Part shown: positions 1 through 11,700 of the stretch, in pieces | How the letters are laid out: every line of letters begins with the position of its first letter | Position numbering within the stretch: position 1 is the stretch's first letter | Assembly: GCA_030562195.1 (NCBI GenBank) | Contig: JAUJPP010000012.1 | Location: 22,134,001 to 22,198,000, forward strand | DNA: 64,000 bases | Direction of reading: 5' to 3' | Origin: Nipponacmea schrenckii | Lineage: Eukaryota > Mollusca > Gastropoda > Lottiidae | The notes under the pieces: model-generated | Seen by the model: only the letters and a program-made list of their open reading frames with translations | The model's database searches: none | Told to the model about the DNA's origin: nothing | Made by a program: the position numbers and the translations under genes

Positions 1-252
1 AGCACAGTGGTTAGAGTGTTGGTTCTATAGCACAGCGGTTAGAGCGTTGGTTCTATAGCACAGTGGTTAGAGTGTTGGTTCTATAGCACAGTGGTTAGAG
101 TGTTGGTTCTATAGCACAGCGGTTAGAGTGTTGGTTCTTTAGCACAGCAGTTAGAGTGTTGGTTCTATAGCACAGCGGTTAGAGTGTTGGTTCTATAGCA
201 CAGTGGTTAGAGTGTTGGTTCTATAGCACAGCGGTTAGAGCATTGGTTCTAG
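1..252 (+). repeat. 28-bp tandem array, 9 copies, made from the SINE-1 tRNA head
   Basis: Nine 28-bp units start at 1, 29, 57 and so on to 225, with no indels. Each contains AGCACAGYGGTTAGAG, which equals an A-box-type tRNA segment. The last unit runs straight into a SINE-1 body at 253. The array probably continues to the left of the window. Confidence 0.95.
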
Positions 253-462
253 ACGTCATGAGATCATTTGCTTGGATTCGTTAAAAATGTCGGACGTGAG
301 TACTCATCTCGATCAGTGTGTGGAAGTTCTATTACCTTGAATAAGTCTTCTTCACTCATAATTCCAGTTCACAAATTCAGCTGTAAAATGTTACGGGTAA
401 TCCGGAAAAGATCAATGCTAGAGGTTTGGCCAAGGACCAGCTAGCAGAACGGAGCCCTGTCA
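253..462 (+). mobile_element. SINE-1 body (tRNA-derived SINE), 5' head replaced by the tandem array
   Basis: It matches the other SINE-1 copies from ACGTCATGAGATCATTTGC through a B-box-like block (GTACTCATCTCGATCAG), AATAAGTCTTCTTCACTC and TTTGGCCAAGGACCAGCT to CCCTGTCAC. The 3' part of the consensus is missing and is replaced by inverted head units. Confidence 0.85.
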
Positions 463-571
463 CTCTAACCGCTGTGCTATAGAATAAACGCTCTAACCGC
501 TGTGCTATAGAACCAACGCTCTAACAGCTGTGCTATAGAACCAACGCTCTAACCAACTGTGATATAGAACC
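463..571 (-). repeat. Inverted SINE-1 head units, about 4 copies of 28 bp
   Basis: CTCTAACCGCTGTGCTAT and variants recur about every 28 bp. They are the reverse complement of the units at 1-252. With 1-252 they flank the SINE body as inverted arrays. Confidence 0.9.
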
Positions 572-1011
572 CCACAGAAAGATCATTAATTTCGTAATGA
601 GCTAAGTTCTGAGTAAAAATGGAATCTTTAGCAAGATGACGGCACACCTCTTTCCGAATTTCCGGTCTTCAGTCTAAAAGGTCTTGAATAGTCTTCTGCG
701 TTGCGGTTTTTTTTTATGAGTGAGCGTCGAATCTTCTGAACATTGACTTACGGATTGATATTTGTTACGGAATATCTAGTCGGGTCTCGTTTGTGACCAA
801 GATACACTGCGTTACAAATACGCCCTATTTCGATATGCAACAAAAATCAGATATATTATATAAATCATTGAATTCTGAACCGTCCGATTGTTGTAGCTTT
901 AAATCTGCCATTCAACCAGAAATACAGACTGATCGCTAAACTGTCAATGCCAGTTACAGAAAAACCGATATTCATTGGAAACTCAAGAATATATACAACT
1001 GAATGCGAGTT

Positions 1012-1360
1012 CTATCAGCTAGTAAAGTTACTATTAAGATGACAATACAGATAGATAATATTAAGCCCTATCAGCTGGTAAAGTTACTTTTTAAATGACA
1101 ATACAGATAAAATTGAGCTCTATCAGCTGGTACAGTAAATATTGAGATGACTGAACAGATAGATAAAATTAAGCTCTATCAGCTGGTACAGTAAATATTG
1201 AGATGACTGTACAGATAGTTAAATTTAAGCTGTATCAGCTAGGAACGTACACATTTAGTCATGATGACTTTACAGATGTGTGTAACTTAAGTCGTTGCTC
1301 AAACAGCTGTTATTTTTAATGGAAATGGCATAGATCAGCTGATAAAGTAAATATTACACG
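1012..1360 (+). repeat. Degenerate ~56-bp tandem repeat
   Basis: CTATCAGCTGGTA or close variants recur near 1013, 1068, 1120, 1175, 1231 and 1333, each followed by AGATGACNNTACAGATA. Copies are 52-58 bp, and the last is interrupted. Confidence 0.8.
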
Positions 1361-1799
1361 ATGGTAACTATTGATATAACAAATAAGATAGTATATTAAA
1401 ATCTAAAGAAAAGAAAAAAGAATTTAGGAATTATAGGGAAAATGTCATATTCTACAAAGTCATAAAATATCTCGTCGGGATTTATTTCTATAAAACTGTC
1501 AAGGAAATCAGCGATATTCCACCTGGATGATTTTAACGATATGTTTTAAAGATTATAATGAAGCCTAAACAGATATAAAATAATTAAATATCAACTCTTG
1601 AGACTTATTTCTTTGAATATATTGAGGATTTGACAGCCGTTTATTATACATTCAGATTCGTTTAAAATAACGTTCGATTTTAAAAATTCAAGAGGTTTAT
1701 TTACTAAGAAAACTTAATGGCTGGGTTTTATCTCAGAAATGGCATTTAAAACTTTAAAAGTTTTTTTTAGCGGTCTAGGAAGACCAGGTGTTTTTCTTC

Positions 1800-2025
1800 A
1801 TAAAGTCGGTTTTCTTGGTTTTATGTCGGATGTCGTGGTTTTATGTCGGTTGTCTTGATTTTAATGTCGGTTGTCGTGGTTTTTATGTCGGTTGTCGTGG
1901 TTTTATGTCGGTTGTCGTGGATTTTATGTCGGTTGTCGTGGTTTTTATGTCGGTTGTCGTGGTTTTTATGTCGGTTATCATGGCTTTATGTCGGTTATCA
2001 TGGCTTTATGTCGGTTGTTGTAGAC
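1800..2025 (+). repeat. Short tandem repeat, unit ~20 bp
   Basis: TTTATGTCGGTTGTCGTGG repeats about eleven times with small length changes. Two frames stay open through it, but only because of the repeat; it is not taken as coding. Confidence 0.9.
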
Positions 2026-2654
2026 AGTTTTATATAGACTTTGAGAAATAATAGTTAAGTGTGGTGGCTGTTGGGGTTATTGGTTATTTATCGGTTTTGA
2101 TGGTCATAGCTTTATGGTTCCTTTTTTTACATTTTTCTCAGTTTTTGTTCAATGCGCTCCTTTGGTAGATGGGTTGACATTGCTAATTGTACGTCGTTTC
2201 CATGCAGTTATACTTGAGTTTCCGGGTTTTTTGGTTAATCAAATGGCGCAGATGGGTTGACTTTCTTAAATATACGTCGTTTTTCTGCAGTTATCCCTGG
2301 ATTTTCTCCACGTGATTGCCTGACAAATCAACGTATCGACCCCCTGATTAACTCGAGTTGTAAAATAAAATAGTTCTCTAGTTAAAACAAATCTCCGAAT
2401 CATTTTATCAATACAAGTTAAATCTCCTATCTTTCTATCGATCTGTGGGCTTTTATTGGCCTCTTTAGTTAGAACTGTCAGATGGAATGAAGTAGAAGCC
2501 ATATGGTGTGCAATCAGGGACATTTTTCCAAAGTATAGTGGATGTGACATTTTGACATTTTGTCAATTCGTGGAATTGTCCCTGTTTCTCTGAAAAGCCT
2601 ACTTAGAACATGCAGATGGTGCAGTTTAACACCCCATTTTACCTTATTGGGCCC

Positions 2655-2905
2655 CACTAGGCGGACAACGCAATGCAGTTTGCAACTGGCGAAATTTTGT
2701 TTGCAAATTAGTATTTTTTGATTTAGATATTGCGGAAAGATGAAATAACTGTATCCAATGTGTGAAATACTGCCGGAAAACGGATGGCATAAGTTAATCC
2801 CTCCCATAGCCCTGTCATACCACTCACCCCTTGTCTACTCTTTATATTCTTCAGAAAACGGGAAACAATGTGCAGTGTGCAACGAGGAAAATTTACAAGG
2901 GTCGA
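2655..2905 (-). mobile_element. SINE-2 fragments, two partial copies
   Basis: GGACAACGCAATGCAGTTTG with GGCGAAATTTTG (2655-2700) and AATGTGCAGTGTGCAACGAG (near 2866) match the middle of SINE-2. Both are old and truncated. Confidence 0.55.
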
Positions 2906-3964
2906 CATACAATTTCATTCGTCGATGGCCATATCGACCGGCTTGTTTTTATTAACCTATCACTAGAAAAATTGAGTGAAGAGACGATGGCTCTCAATAA
3001 AATAATAAAATAGCCGGAAAATTGAATTGCTTCAGTCTATTTGAGAATCTTTATACAACCGGAGTGGAGAAGTGGCCAGAATAGAACGATACCACACTTC
3101 ACTCCGCGGAACTTTTCATGTGTTGGGAAACATACAATACTTGTGTTAGGTTTAGACTCTACTGGGGACGATTGTATTGGTAACCTCTATTGAGGATACA
3201 ATTTCCTTTCTTAGTTTTACCTCTCTTTTTTTTTTAATACAGGCTATTGAAATGATTTATTGTCAATTAAACGACGGGAACTCGCATAACCCTACAAGTA
3301 GACCTCTACACGTAGATCAATGCAAAAATGAGTTCAATCTGTGAGCACCATTGGCAGTGATATTCAAATCACCTATGCGATTCGATTAGTGCTTTCTATA
3401 TAATACAACTACTCTGAGCTCAATACACTTTGTGTATTTGTATGAACCATGTTGTTTTGAAATGTCCCATATGTCCTGTTTTTATTTGCAAGTTAATGGT
3501 AAAAAATAATATTGATATCGTCTTCTTATCTTCAATTAATCTAGAATTATGCTTCTTTTCTTTTCCGATATTTCTGTCTCCATTTTATTCCAACAAGTTT
3601 TCTATCACAGTCCCGTTCTAATGACGTTATTCCTCAACCAATCAAAGCGTTAAACCCATTTCTATCCCATAGTTTGTCATTGCTATCTAGAAACGGGAAC
3701 ATAAATTGTAATCTAATTTTCTAATTTAAAATAGATTGACAAATTCTTGGTGGTATTAGACTCAACTAACAAGGGGAGATAATTTGAGTTTGGTCTTGGA
3801 TGTAAGGAGCAGCTTATCCTGACGCAGCTGTTAATTAAGGCTAATTAGCCTTTCGATGGCTTTTTGTCTCTTTATTTAGCTGTCAATCAATGTCCTTTAT
3901 AGAAAAAATATCAACACCGAACAATTGAGAGTTGTCAGTCCCGAGCGGAAATTAGATGGAGTGT

Positions 3965-4842
3965 TACGTCCACTCACCTGATGTACTAGGGTTAATGAAT
4001 GTGGGTAGTCTTTACCCAAGACAGTTTCAGAAACAAGACGTACGTTATTGGTAATAACGGCCTCAGTGAATACGGACTAGGCTAAGAATGAGATATACTA
4101 TGTCAACTTCGAAACAAGTTCTATCATCAGAGCAAATGCAGAAGGATTATTCATTAGATGGAGTTTTACGTCCATTCTCTCTTGAGGATATAGGATTAAA
4201 GAATGGAACTATTGTCTGCTGGAATTAAACTTAAAACCTAGAAGAATGTATCACATTGACCTATTTAAACTCCGCATTTAATTTTTTTTCGTGGGATTAT
4301 GGTGGCAGACGTTTCTTAAATTACAATACAATCTTAATAAAATATAGATTATTTTTCTGTTTCTACTTTTGCTAAGAATGTCAAAGGGTTTTCATTTCAT
4401 AGTCTGAATTGTCGATTTTGTTTGTTGAGTTTATTACATACATTTTCTTGCTGTTGACTTATTTTAAGGACTATCTCAACAATTAAAAAATCATTTCTTT
4501 GTATTTCATTTCATAATAATAATGTTTACATTGATGACGTCGGCGGCGATTACGACATTGATGACGTCGGCGGCAATGACGGCCATGATGATGACGACAC
4601 TGATGATGACAATGACGTTGATGAAGATATGGGATAGAGTAGATGTAACATGAAGATGATGATAACGATAAAATCACAATCTTGGATTGGTCACAATAAG
4701 TTTAACAGAGTTTTAACATTGAAACAAGCACAATGTTACGTCCACTCTTCTGATGTAACAGGGTTAATGAATGCGGACAGTTTTAGAAACGAGACGTACA
4801 TTATTGGTAATAACGGCGTCTCTGATAATGGGAAAGGCTGAA
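3965..4842. repeat. Pair of related ~115-bp segments (3965-4085 and 4730-4842)
   Basis: Both contain GTTACGTCCACTC, AGGGTTAATGAATG, AGAAACNAGACGTAC and TTATTGGTAATAACGGC in the same order. The first half resembles the SINE-2 tail; the second half is not seen in other copies. A third weaker tail fragment is at about 4155-4205. Confidence 0.7.
4525..4625 (+). repeat. Trinucleotide-type (GAY)n low-complexity block
   Basis: Runs of GATGAC, GACGTCGGCGGC and ATGATGATGACGAC give an Asp-rich frame on + and a His-rich frame on -. Simple-sequence DNA, not a gene. Confidence 0.8.
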
Positions 4843-5615
4843 TTCCTTTAGTGACATGAGAGCCAGTTGCGCAACGGACAATTGCTCGCATATCTTGTGA
4901 GACAAGAGGGCCGAATTGATCAACCTTAATTTCAGGTAATCAAACCCTTCCTGCTACCTTCCCCATTTACTCCTCCAAACTAACTGTAAGATTAATCGGT
5001 TTAATTTATCGAGTTATTATTTCCCGTTTGGTTGAAAACCTGTGAAAAATGAAAAAAAAAAAATACAAATACAAATCAATTATATTAAAAAAAAAACATC
5101 TGTCATCCGTCAAGTACATTAGCTCGTATTCAACACAAATCATTGGTTTATAACGCCAAACAATCATCATACGTCATTTCCGTTTCAAATTCGTTTCCTG
5201 TTTGAAAGAAAATCGATCCTATAATTTCCTCGCTTCCATCTTGAAGTTTAACAACGTGTACTTTAATCTGTCCAATCCGAGTGATTTAATCAACTCCTTT
5301 TTTTAACCAACTTAAATCAAGTTGTTAACCTATTGGTTCGATTCGTTTCTTATTAATTCAGTGGAAATTGGAGAGTTTCGAATGCAAATGGACTGCTAGC
5401 TTGAGGTGGGCTGGAGGGAAAGTAGGGGCCAAAAAGGTCTCTTCGACGTTTATTGCTTCGATAGGAGATTAAGAATCCGCAGCAGGCTGAATGTCTGAAT
5501 GAGTATGGGTCGGTTCTTGGTTGGAGAGGGGAAGGGTTTTACCCAATTTTTCACCATAGGTCTAGGTTTAAAAATCACGAAGATGAACATTAAAGGGAGA
5601 TAATTTATTTTTCAG

Positions 5616-5707
5616 GAAATGCAGTAAAGTATTGTCATAGTAACGGAACTTGGATGAAAATAAATGGATCACAGTGGACTGATTATACACCATGTCTGGA
5701 TAAAGAG
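5616..5707 (+). CDS. Class B GPCR exon: second half of HRM hormone-binding domain
   Basis: The acceptor TTTTTCAG precedes the exon and GTAATT follows it. It starts with two bases completing a split codon (probably Gly) and ends in phase 0. The product is NAVKYCHSNGTW followed by a Trp-containing stretch and DYTPCLDKE. The two cysteines and the NGTW motif are standard for the C-terminal half of the extracellular HRM fold. Two N-glycosylation sequons (NGT, NGS) are visible. The exon for the N-terminal half, which should contain the Cys-Trp motif, was sought in 1-5615 and not found. Confidence 0.9.
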
Positions 5708-8700
5708 GTAATTTCGTTTTTGCTCTGTCTCTGTATCTGACTATGTCTCTTGCTCTGTATTTGACTGTCTCTGACTATGTCTCTGATTCTGACTCTGTCT
5801 CTTGCTCTGTATCTGACTATCTCTCTGTCTCTTGCTCTGTATCCTGCTCTGTATTTAACTATGTCTCTGATTCCGACTCTGTCTCTTGCTCTGTATTTAA
5901 CTATGTCTTTGATTCTGACTCTGTCTCTTGCTCTGTATCTGACTATGTATCTGACTATTTCTCTGATTCTGACTCTGACTCTGTCTCTGAATCTGTCTCT
6001 TACTATGTATCTGACTATGTTCTGTCTCTATCTCTGGATCTGTCTCTGTCTCTTGCTCTGTCTTTTGCTCTGTATCTGACTATGTCTCTGTCTCTGTCTC
6101 TTGCTCTGTATCTGACTATGTCTCTGTCTCTGATTCTGACTGTCTCTGACTCTGTATCATGTTGTAAACCCGCATTGGCAATCCTGTGAACCCTGCTATA
6201 CATTTCCACTTCACAATGCCGAGCTGTATTCGGTAAAGAACAATTCAACCACGTTGTTGCATTACAAGAAAGGTGGTCATTGCAGTCAACGTATTAGGCG
6301 CATACACCGATGCTGTGAAATAAGTAGGTTTTACTCGAGAAGACTGTTTATACAGTTTGTGAACTACAGTAAACCTCCACTACATTTGATTTACTTCCAA
6401 AACAAAGATTACGCAAAAGGTGTTTATTCAGTTCCACAAGTTCGTTTTGCTGGAGAGTTTTAAGGTGGCGCTGTCAGTATTCACTTCCTCATCTGCCACT
6501 CAAACTCAAACCGGCGTCTCGACTTTATTTAAGAATTCAAACGTGAATCTTATTATCATTATTGGTGGAAGAACCAATTGATCACATGATAAACTGAATA
6601 AATGACGAAGTCTAACAGTGTACAATCAGGAAAACCATGTGACGTTACGACCATTGCTAACCCAATTCCCCTTTGATTTCCACCTGTCAATGGATCTTTG
6701 TAATATAAAAGAATATAACCCTTAACTTTAACGTTCTATTAGAGACACGACTATTTTGTCATGATGTAGTAAGAGTATAAGATATATACACTTTAGTTGC
6801 TATCTCGAAATCTGAGACTTTAAACAACCGAATAAAAGACGTACTATCGCGTATTTAATACAATTGAAATTACTCTACACAATGGTCAAGACGGTTCTAT
6901 TAGAACCACGACTATTTCAAATCGATCTCGTCACTATTTATTGGTCGATCTGGGCTGTCACTCTTCACCGAGGACATACAGGAAAACCAATACAAATTTC
7001 TCAATCTAGTTAAGTGACATACTCAGTGTCAGTGACAGTCCTGACATTGACAAGGCTCACAACTTCATTCTACTTGACCACTATACCATCCCTACGGTCA
7101 TTTAACATAATAGAGCTTTCACTACTGACTGACCACTTGACCGTCTCTTTGTGGCCGCATAAATATAAACATGACAGTAATGTAGGAAAATCGAAATTGG
7201 TTTACAATGAAATACAGAAAGTTTACAGAAATAAGTTCATTTTACTCGATCTGATATACAGACCAAAATGTAAATTTGGATATTATGGTCCTGTCAATGA
7301 CTTGTCCATATGATAAAGTTACGATCCATTTCTGCAAAAAAAGCAAAGGCAAAAATAAGTTATAATACGAAATGCTCAGGATCTATTAAACTTATAGTCA
7401 ATTCCAATTATACGATTCTTCCGACGTTTTCAATGATCGTAAACGGTACTCGGTAAAGACTGTACCAAAACCAATAGATGGCTTCAAAAAACAAAACCTA
7501 CGTGTATTTCATTAGACTTTTTCGAGATTGAAATCTGTTGAAAATATTGTTCATGTAATATTGGAATTGTCAGAAAACGGCAAGTGGATCCAAACTCTTA
7601 ATATACTCGAGTAAAAACAAAAAAAAAAACCTTACAGTAAAAAGAGTTATCATTTGGACCTGTCAATAAACTGCCATGGGATTGAGATCTTTTGAAAATA
7701 TAGTCCGTGCAATATTGAAACTGTCGGAAAAACGGCATGTGGATCCAAACTCATAATATACTCGAGTATAAACAAAAAAAACCTTACAGTAAAAAGAGTT
7801 ATCATTTGGATCTGTCAATAGACTGCCATGAGATTGCGATCTGTTGAAAATATAGTCCACGCAATACCAGTGGACCAATATATTCTCAGATTTAATCAGA
7901 CGATCCGACCTCGGTTGACAGAAGCCAAGGAAGCGAGGACCATCGGAAACTTACGTTGTCTCAGATTCATTAAGGCGATAAACAAATGGATACAAATCAC
8001 TAAGATGGATCACAAGAGAGTCCTAAATTTAATAGGATCATATAACAGTCCCTCGACACCGTCTACGAAATTAAATATTCCACAGTACGTTATAATAAGT
8101 GGTTTGAGACTAACAAGTTACTTATTTAGGTTGTTATGAAAGATGACAAATGCCATACGTTAGACTAGGTACGTCGACCTTCATTGATTTATGGCGTGAT
8201 GAATGCGAGAACAGGTCTATATGTAACCCTCATATGTGACCCTCCACGAATAACTAGTAACTGACATGGAACGGAAAGAAGTTTTACGTCCTACTATTCT
8301 AAACCTTAATTGGCTATTAAAGATTGACAACGCGGCGTAGTGTGCAATTAGGAAGTTTTGACGAAAGTCTTTTAGTCAGCAATGGATTTGGTTTGGTTAC
8401 CGATAATAACTATGTAGTGACTCTAATGCTGCGTTCCACACCATTTCCAAAACATAAAAACTCCTTAAACCAAGTCATTCACGTCGGGCGTTTTTATATA
8501 AGCTAAACACGTGATACAAATCAAATCATCTTAAAGTCTAGCGATGTTGGGCAAAGACAATTCCCATACCCATGCTCTTGAATCTCGGCTAAACAGGACC
8601 AAAGCGCTCTGAGCCACGATTTGGTCGATTAAGGTACTGGCTATAATGAATCGCTTAAATAACTGATGATTGGAGTCAAATCATTACAGACGCCTCGCAT

Positions 8701-11700
8701 ATATTAATACATACTTTGATCGTAAGCGATTTGCTTATATAAAAACGCCTTTAATCTTATTGTCATGCATGTACATTAAGTGAACACAAGAAATTCTACA
8801 AAGCGATTATAAGAATCACTGTAAAACGTCAAATTAAAATAAATTCCAACTTAAGGATGTCACGAACGAGTTTTTTATTCATTGAATTTGTTATTAGGAA
8901 AGGTACCTCAGATTTGTTTCATTTGAAACATCTTAACTTACAGTATACATGAAGACATTACAATCTTATTCCTTACATGGCATTTAGTAAAGGTGACAGA
9001 TAAAATACACTAATTCTTATGGAATACAATTTGAGCAATATGAGTATATATTCATCAGTGAACTAACCTAGTGTCATAAAGAAACAGAATACCCATCAAA
9101 TCTGGAACACTCACAAAACTTTTTAAAAAAAATTTCAATAATCAAATACATCTTTATAGATAATTACTTATTTTTTTATGTTATTTATGGCAGCAGATAT
9201 ATTTACTGATGAATGGAGGCTCTTACTGGCCATGTTTTAAATTTACCATAGTTTTAATGCTATTGTTAACCGGATTATCATACCGCAGTAGGTTTACTAC
9301 TAAAACAATAGCCATCGGCAAAGTGAGGACTCGACTAGAAAAACATCTTGGATTCTCTTACTTCCAAAAGAGAACAAACTGACAAATGACAGACCCTACA
9401 AGAATACAGACTTGAAGAAAATGCCATTTACAGAATAGTCCACCGCAACTGTAAACCAGTTAAACCCCGGATTGCCTAAAGCTCGTGTGACTCAATTACA
9501 GCTAATTTGGAGTAATCAGATTGGCTCGGTAAACAATGTCTCTTTGATAAAATTCGGATTAGCCGGGAATATTAGAGGTCGATTTCATCAGATAAAAGTT
9601 AAACCGGGGATTAGTCAAGTCTCTCCTTATCTCTATATTTCTATTTCGTTCAATTACTTACAGATTTTATCAGTAAGCATGTCTCGTAGGAATTTTGGAG
9701 ATTTTCCTATACGCCTCTTCTAAGAAGCAAGGTTATTACCCGTATTTCTAAAACTGACTTTCCGTGTATCTGAAATACTAGCCAATACAAATTTCATATT
9801 CAATACAAGCCTTTACAACTCAAATTTCATATTTAATACTAGCCAATACAACTCAAATTTCATATTCAATACTAGCCAATACAACTCAAATTTTCAATAC
9901 AAGCCAAACCTTTACCAAAGGCCACCCATATTCTGTATATTTATTACCCCATATCTTATATTTCAGAGTCTTATAGAGTCGATATATCTCAGTTTAGGAT
10001 GTAACATTGCCAGTATCCTATTACTACTTCCAGCTATAGCCATCTTTCTCGTCTACAGGTAAGCTTAGGGGTCTTTTAGTCAGGGTAGGGCAGGGTCAGG
10101 TGAAGGCAGGGGCAGGGGCAGGTGCAGAGGCAGAGGCCAGGATATTCCTTCCCAAAAACTCGATGCCACGTTGTGAAGTTTTAAACTTACTCTTGCTGAC
10201 TAACGAAGTAAATTTTTACGACCTTATTATAACGCTAATCGTACAACAGTTTCACAGCCCCGCCTACCATACAATATATTTGAGACAAAGATCACGTGGA
10301 TTATCCCCCCTGATTTTCCATAATACTTATTTAATCACTATTACGACAACCAATTATCTAATGTGTGAGAATAGAACCCATGATGGCGAATTAACTCCTG
10401 GGCGCCATTGTTGTCTTTTATTCCATTATGTAAAGCAGATACCAATTATTTCAGTATTAAGTCAATAAGTTATTCGAACACCTGATCCCAGAAAGTTCAC
10501 ATAAGTGATGATGTAAGTGGTTTTTAAGGGTTTACAACTTGTCATCGCACTTTGAAAAGATGACACTTTTTTGGGCAGTTGAAGACTTATCCTGTCATTC
10601 TCACATGGGCAAATTACGTCACCATGTTCAAACGCTCTCGAAGACAACTATACAGTTGGTTCCTACTGGATTTGGACCACCTTCCTTTTTTTGAGCCTAA
10701 CTAATTAAAAAAAACGCAGTAAACCAATTTCATGATAAATGGTAAATGATGTCATAAATCCGAGTGCTCTAACAGATTGAACTACAACCAGCCCTCTGAA
10801 CTTTTTAACCGTTTATTAATTGAATGTAAAAGTAAAGTATATCCTATCGCGTCTGGTTACTGATGTATTAATACTATAACCACTATTCTTAAATAGGCAA
10901 TTGACGTCTTAAATTCAAGCATTCTAACAAACTGAACTACAACCCGTCCCCATTAAACTCTCAAATCGCTTATTAATTGAATAGGAGTAAAATATATATG
11001 CTATTATTCCATCACGTCTGTTTACCGATACATTAATACAATAAGCATTATTCTTACACAGGCCATTGACGTCTTAAACTTAAACACTCTAACAGATTGA
11101 ACTACAACCCGTCCCCACTAAACTGTAAAACCGCTTATTAATTGAATAGGAGTAAAATATATATGCTATTATTCCATCACGTCTGTTTACTGATGTATTA
11201 ATACAATAACCATTATTCTTACATAGGCCATTGACGTCTTAAATTTAAACACACTAACAGATTGAACTACAATCCGTCCCCATTAAACTGTAAAACCGCT
11301 TATTAATTGAATAGGAGTAAAATATATATGCTATTATTCCATCACGTCTATTTACCGATACATTAATACTATAAACATTATTCTAACATAGGCCATTGAC
11401 GTCTTAAACTTAAACACTCTAACAGATTGAACTACAATCCGTCCCCATTAAACTGTAAAACCGCTTATTAATTGGATAGGAGTAAAATATATATGCTATT
11501 ATTCCATCACGTCTGTTTACCGATACATTAATACTATAGCCATTATTCTTATTTCATTATTATCTATATCATCGGATTGACTGGAAATTATTTTTTTCTA
11601 TAGACGATATTACATAATTCAAATTGGTTTAAAGGACCTCTGCCACTTAGGGTGGTAGTTAAAATTGTTGAAGGTAATCTACTACTAAGGACTATAGTTA

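Larger units (their letters stand above)
572..5615. other. Non-coding region upstream of first detected receptor exon
   Basis: No convincing exon was found here, including none for the N-terminal half of the receptor HRM domain. It contains the short arrays listed separately and scattered SINE-2 remnants. The remaining stretches (about 572-1010, 2060-2650, 3130-3960, 4843-5600) show nothing recognisable. Confidence 0.6.
6166..9966. other. Intron sequence between HRM and TM1 exons
   Basis: No exon was seen apart from the flanking ones. It contains a 153-bp tandem repeat (7528-7870), a SINE-2 tail remnant near 8262-8330 and a short 33-bp repeat before the TM1 exon. The other parts are AT-rich and unremarkable. 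Confidence 0.6.

Noticed and set aside
1..252. Possible tRNA gene cluster (repeated A-box-like units)
   Set aside because: No unit has an anticodon stem, B-box or acceptor pairing; the 28-bp unit is just the SINE-1 head.
1788..2051. Open frames through the TTTATGTCGGTTGTCGTGG repeat
   Set aside because: Two frames are open at once purely because of the repeat; no homology and no splice or start support.
3058..3110. Weak hairpin (GGAGTGGAGAAGTGG against CCACACTTCACTCC)
   Set aside because: Short arms with mismatches; expected by chance at this scale.
5718..6248. Ser/Leu/Asp-rich and Arg/Asp-rich open frames of 77-148 codons
   Set aside because: They lie in a CT-rich simple-sequence block in a receptor intron, open on both strands by composition.
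7828..8139. 103-codon open frame on +
   Set aside because: It starts inside the 153-bp repeat, has no recognisable domain and lies in a receptor intron.
10100..10468. 122-codon open frame starting with Gly-Ala repeats
   Set aside because: The start is a GGCAGG simple repeat and the remainder has no domain-like features.
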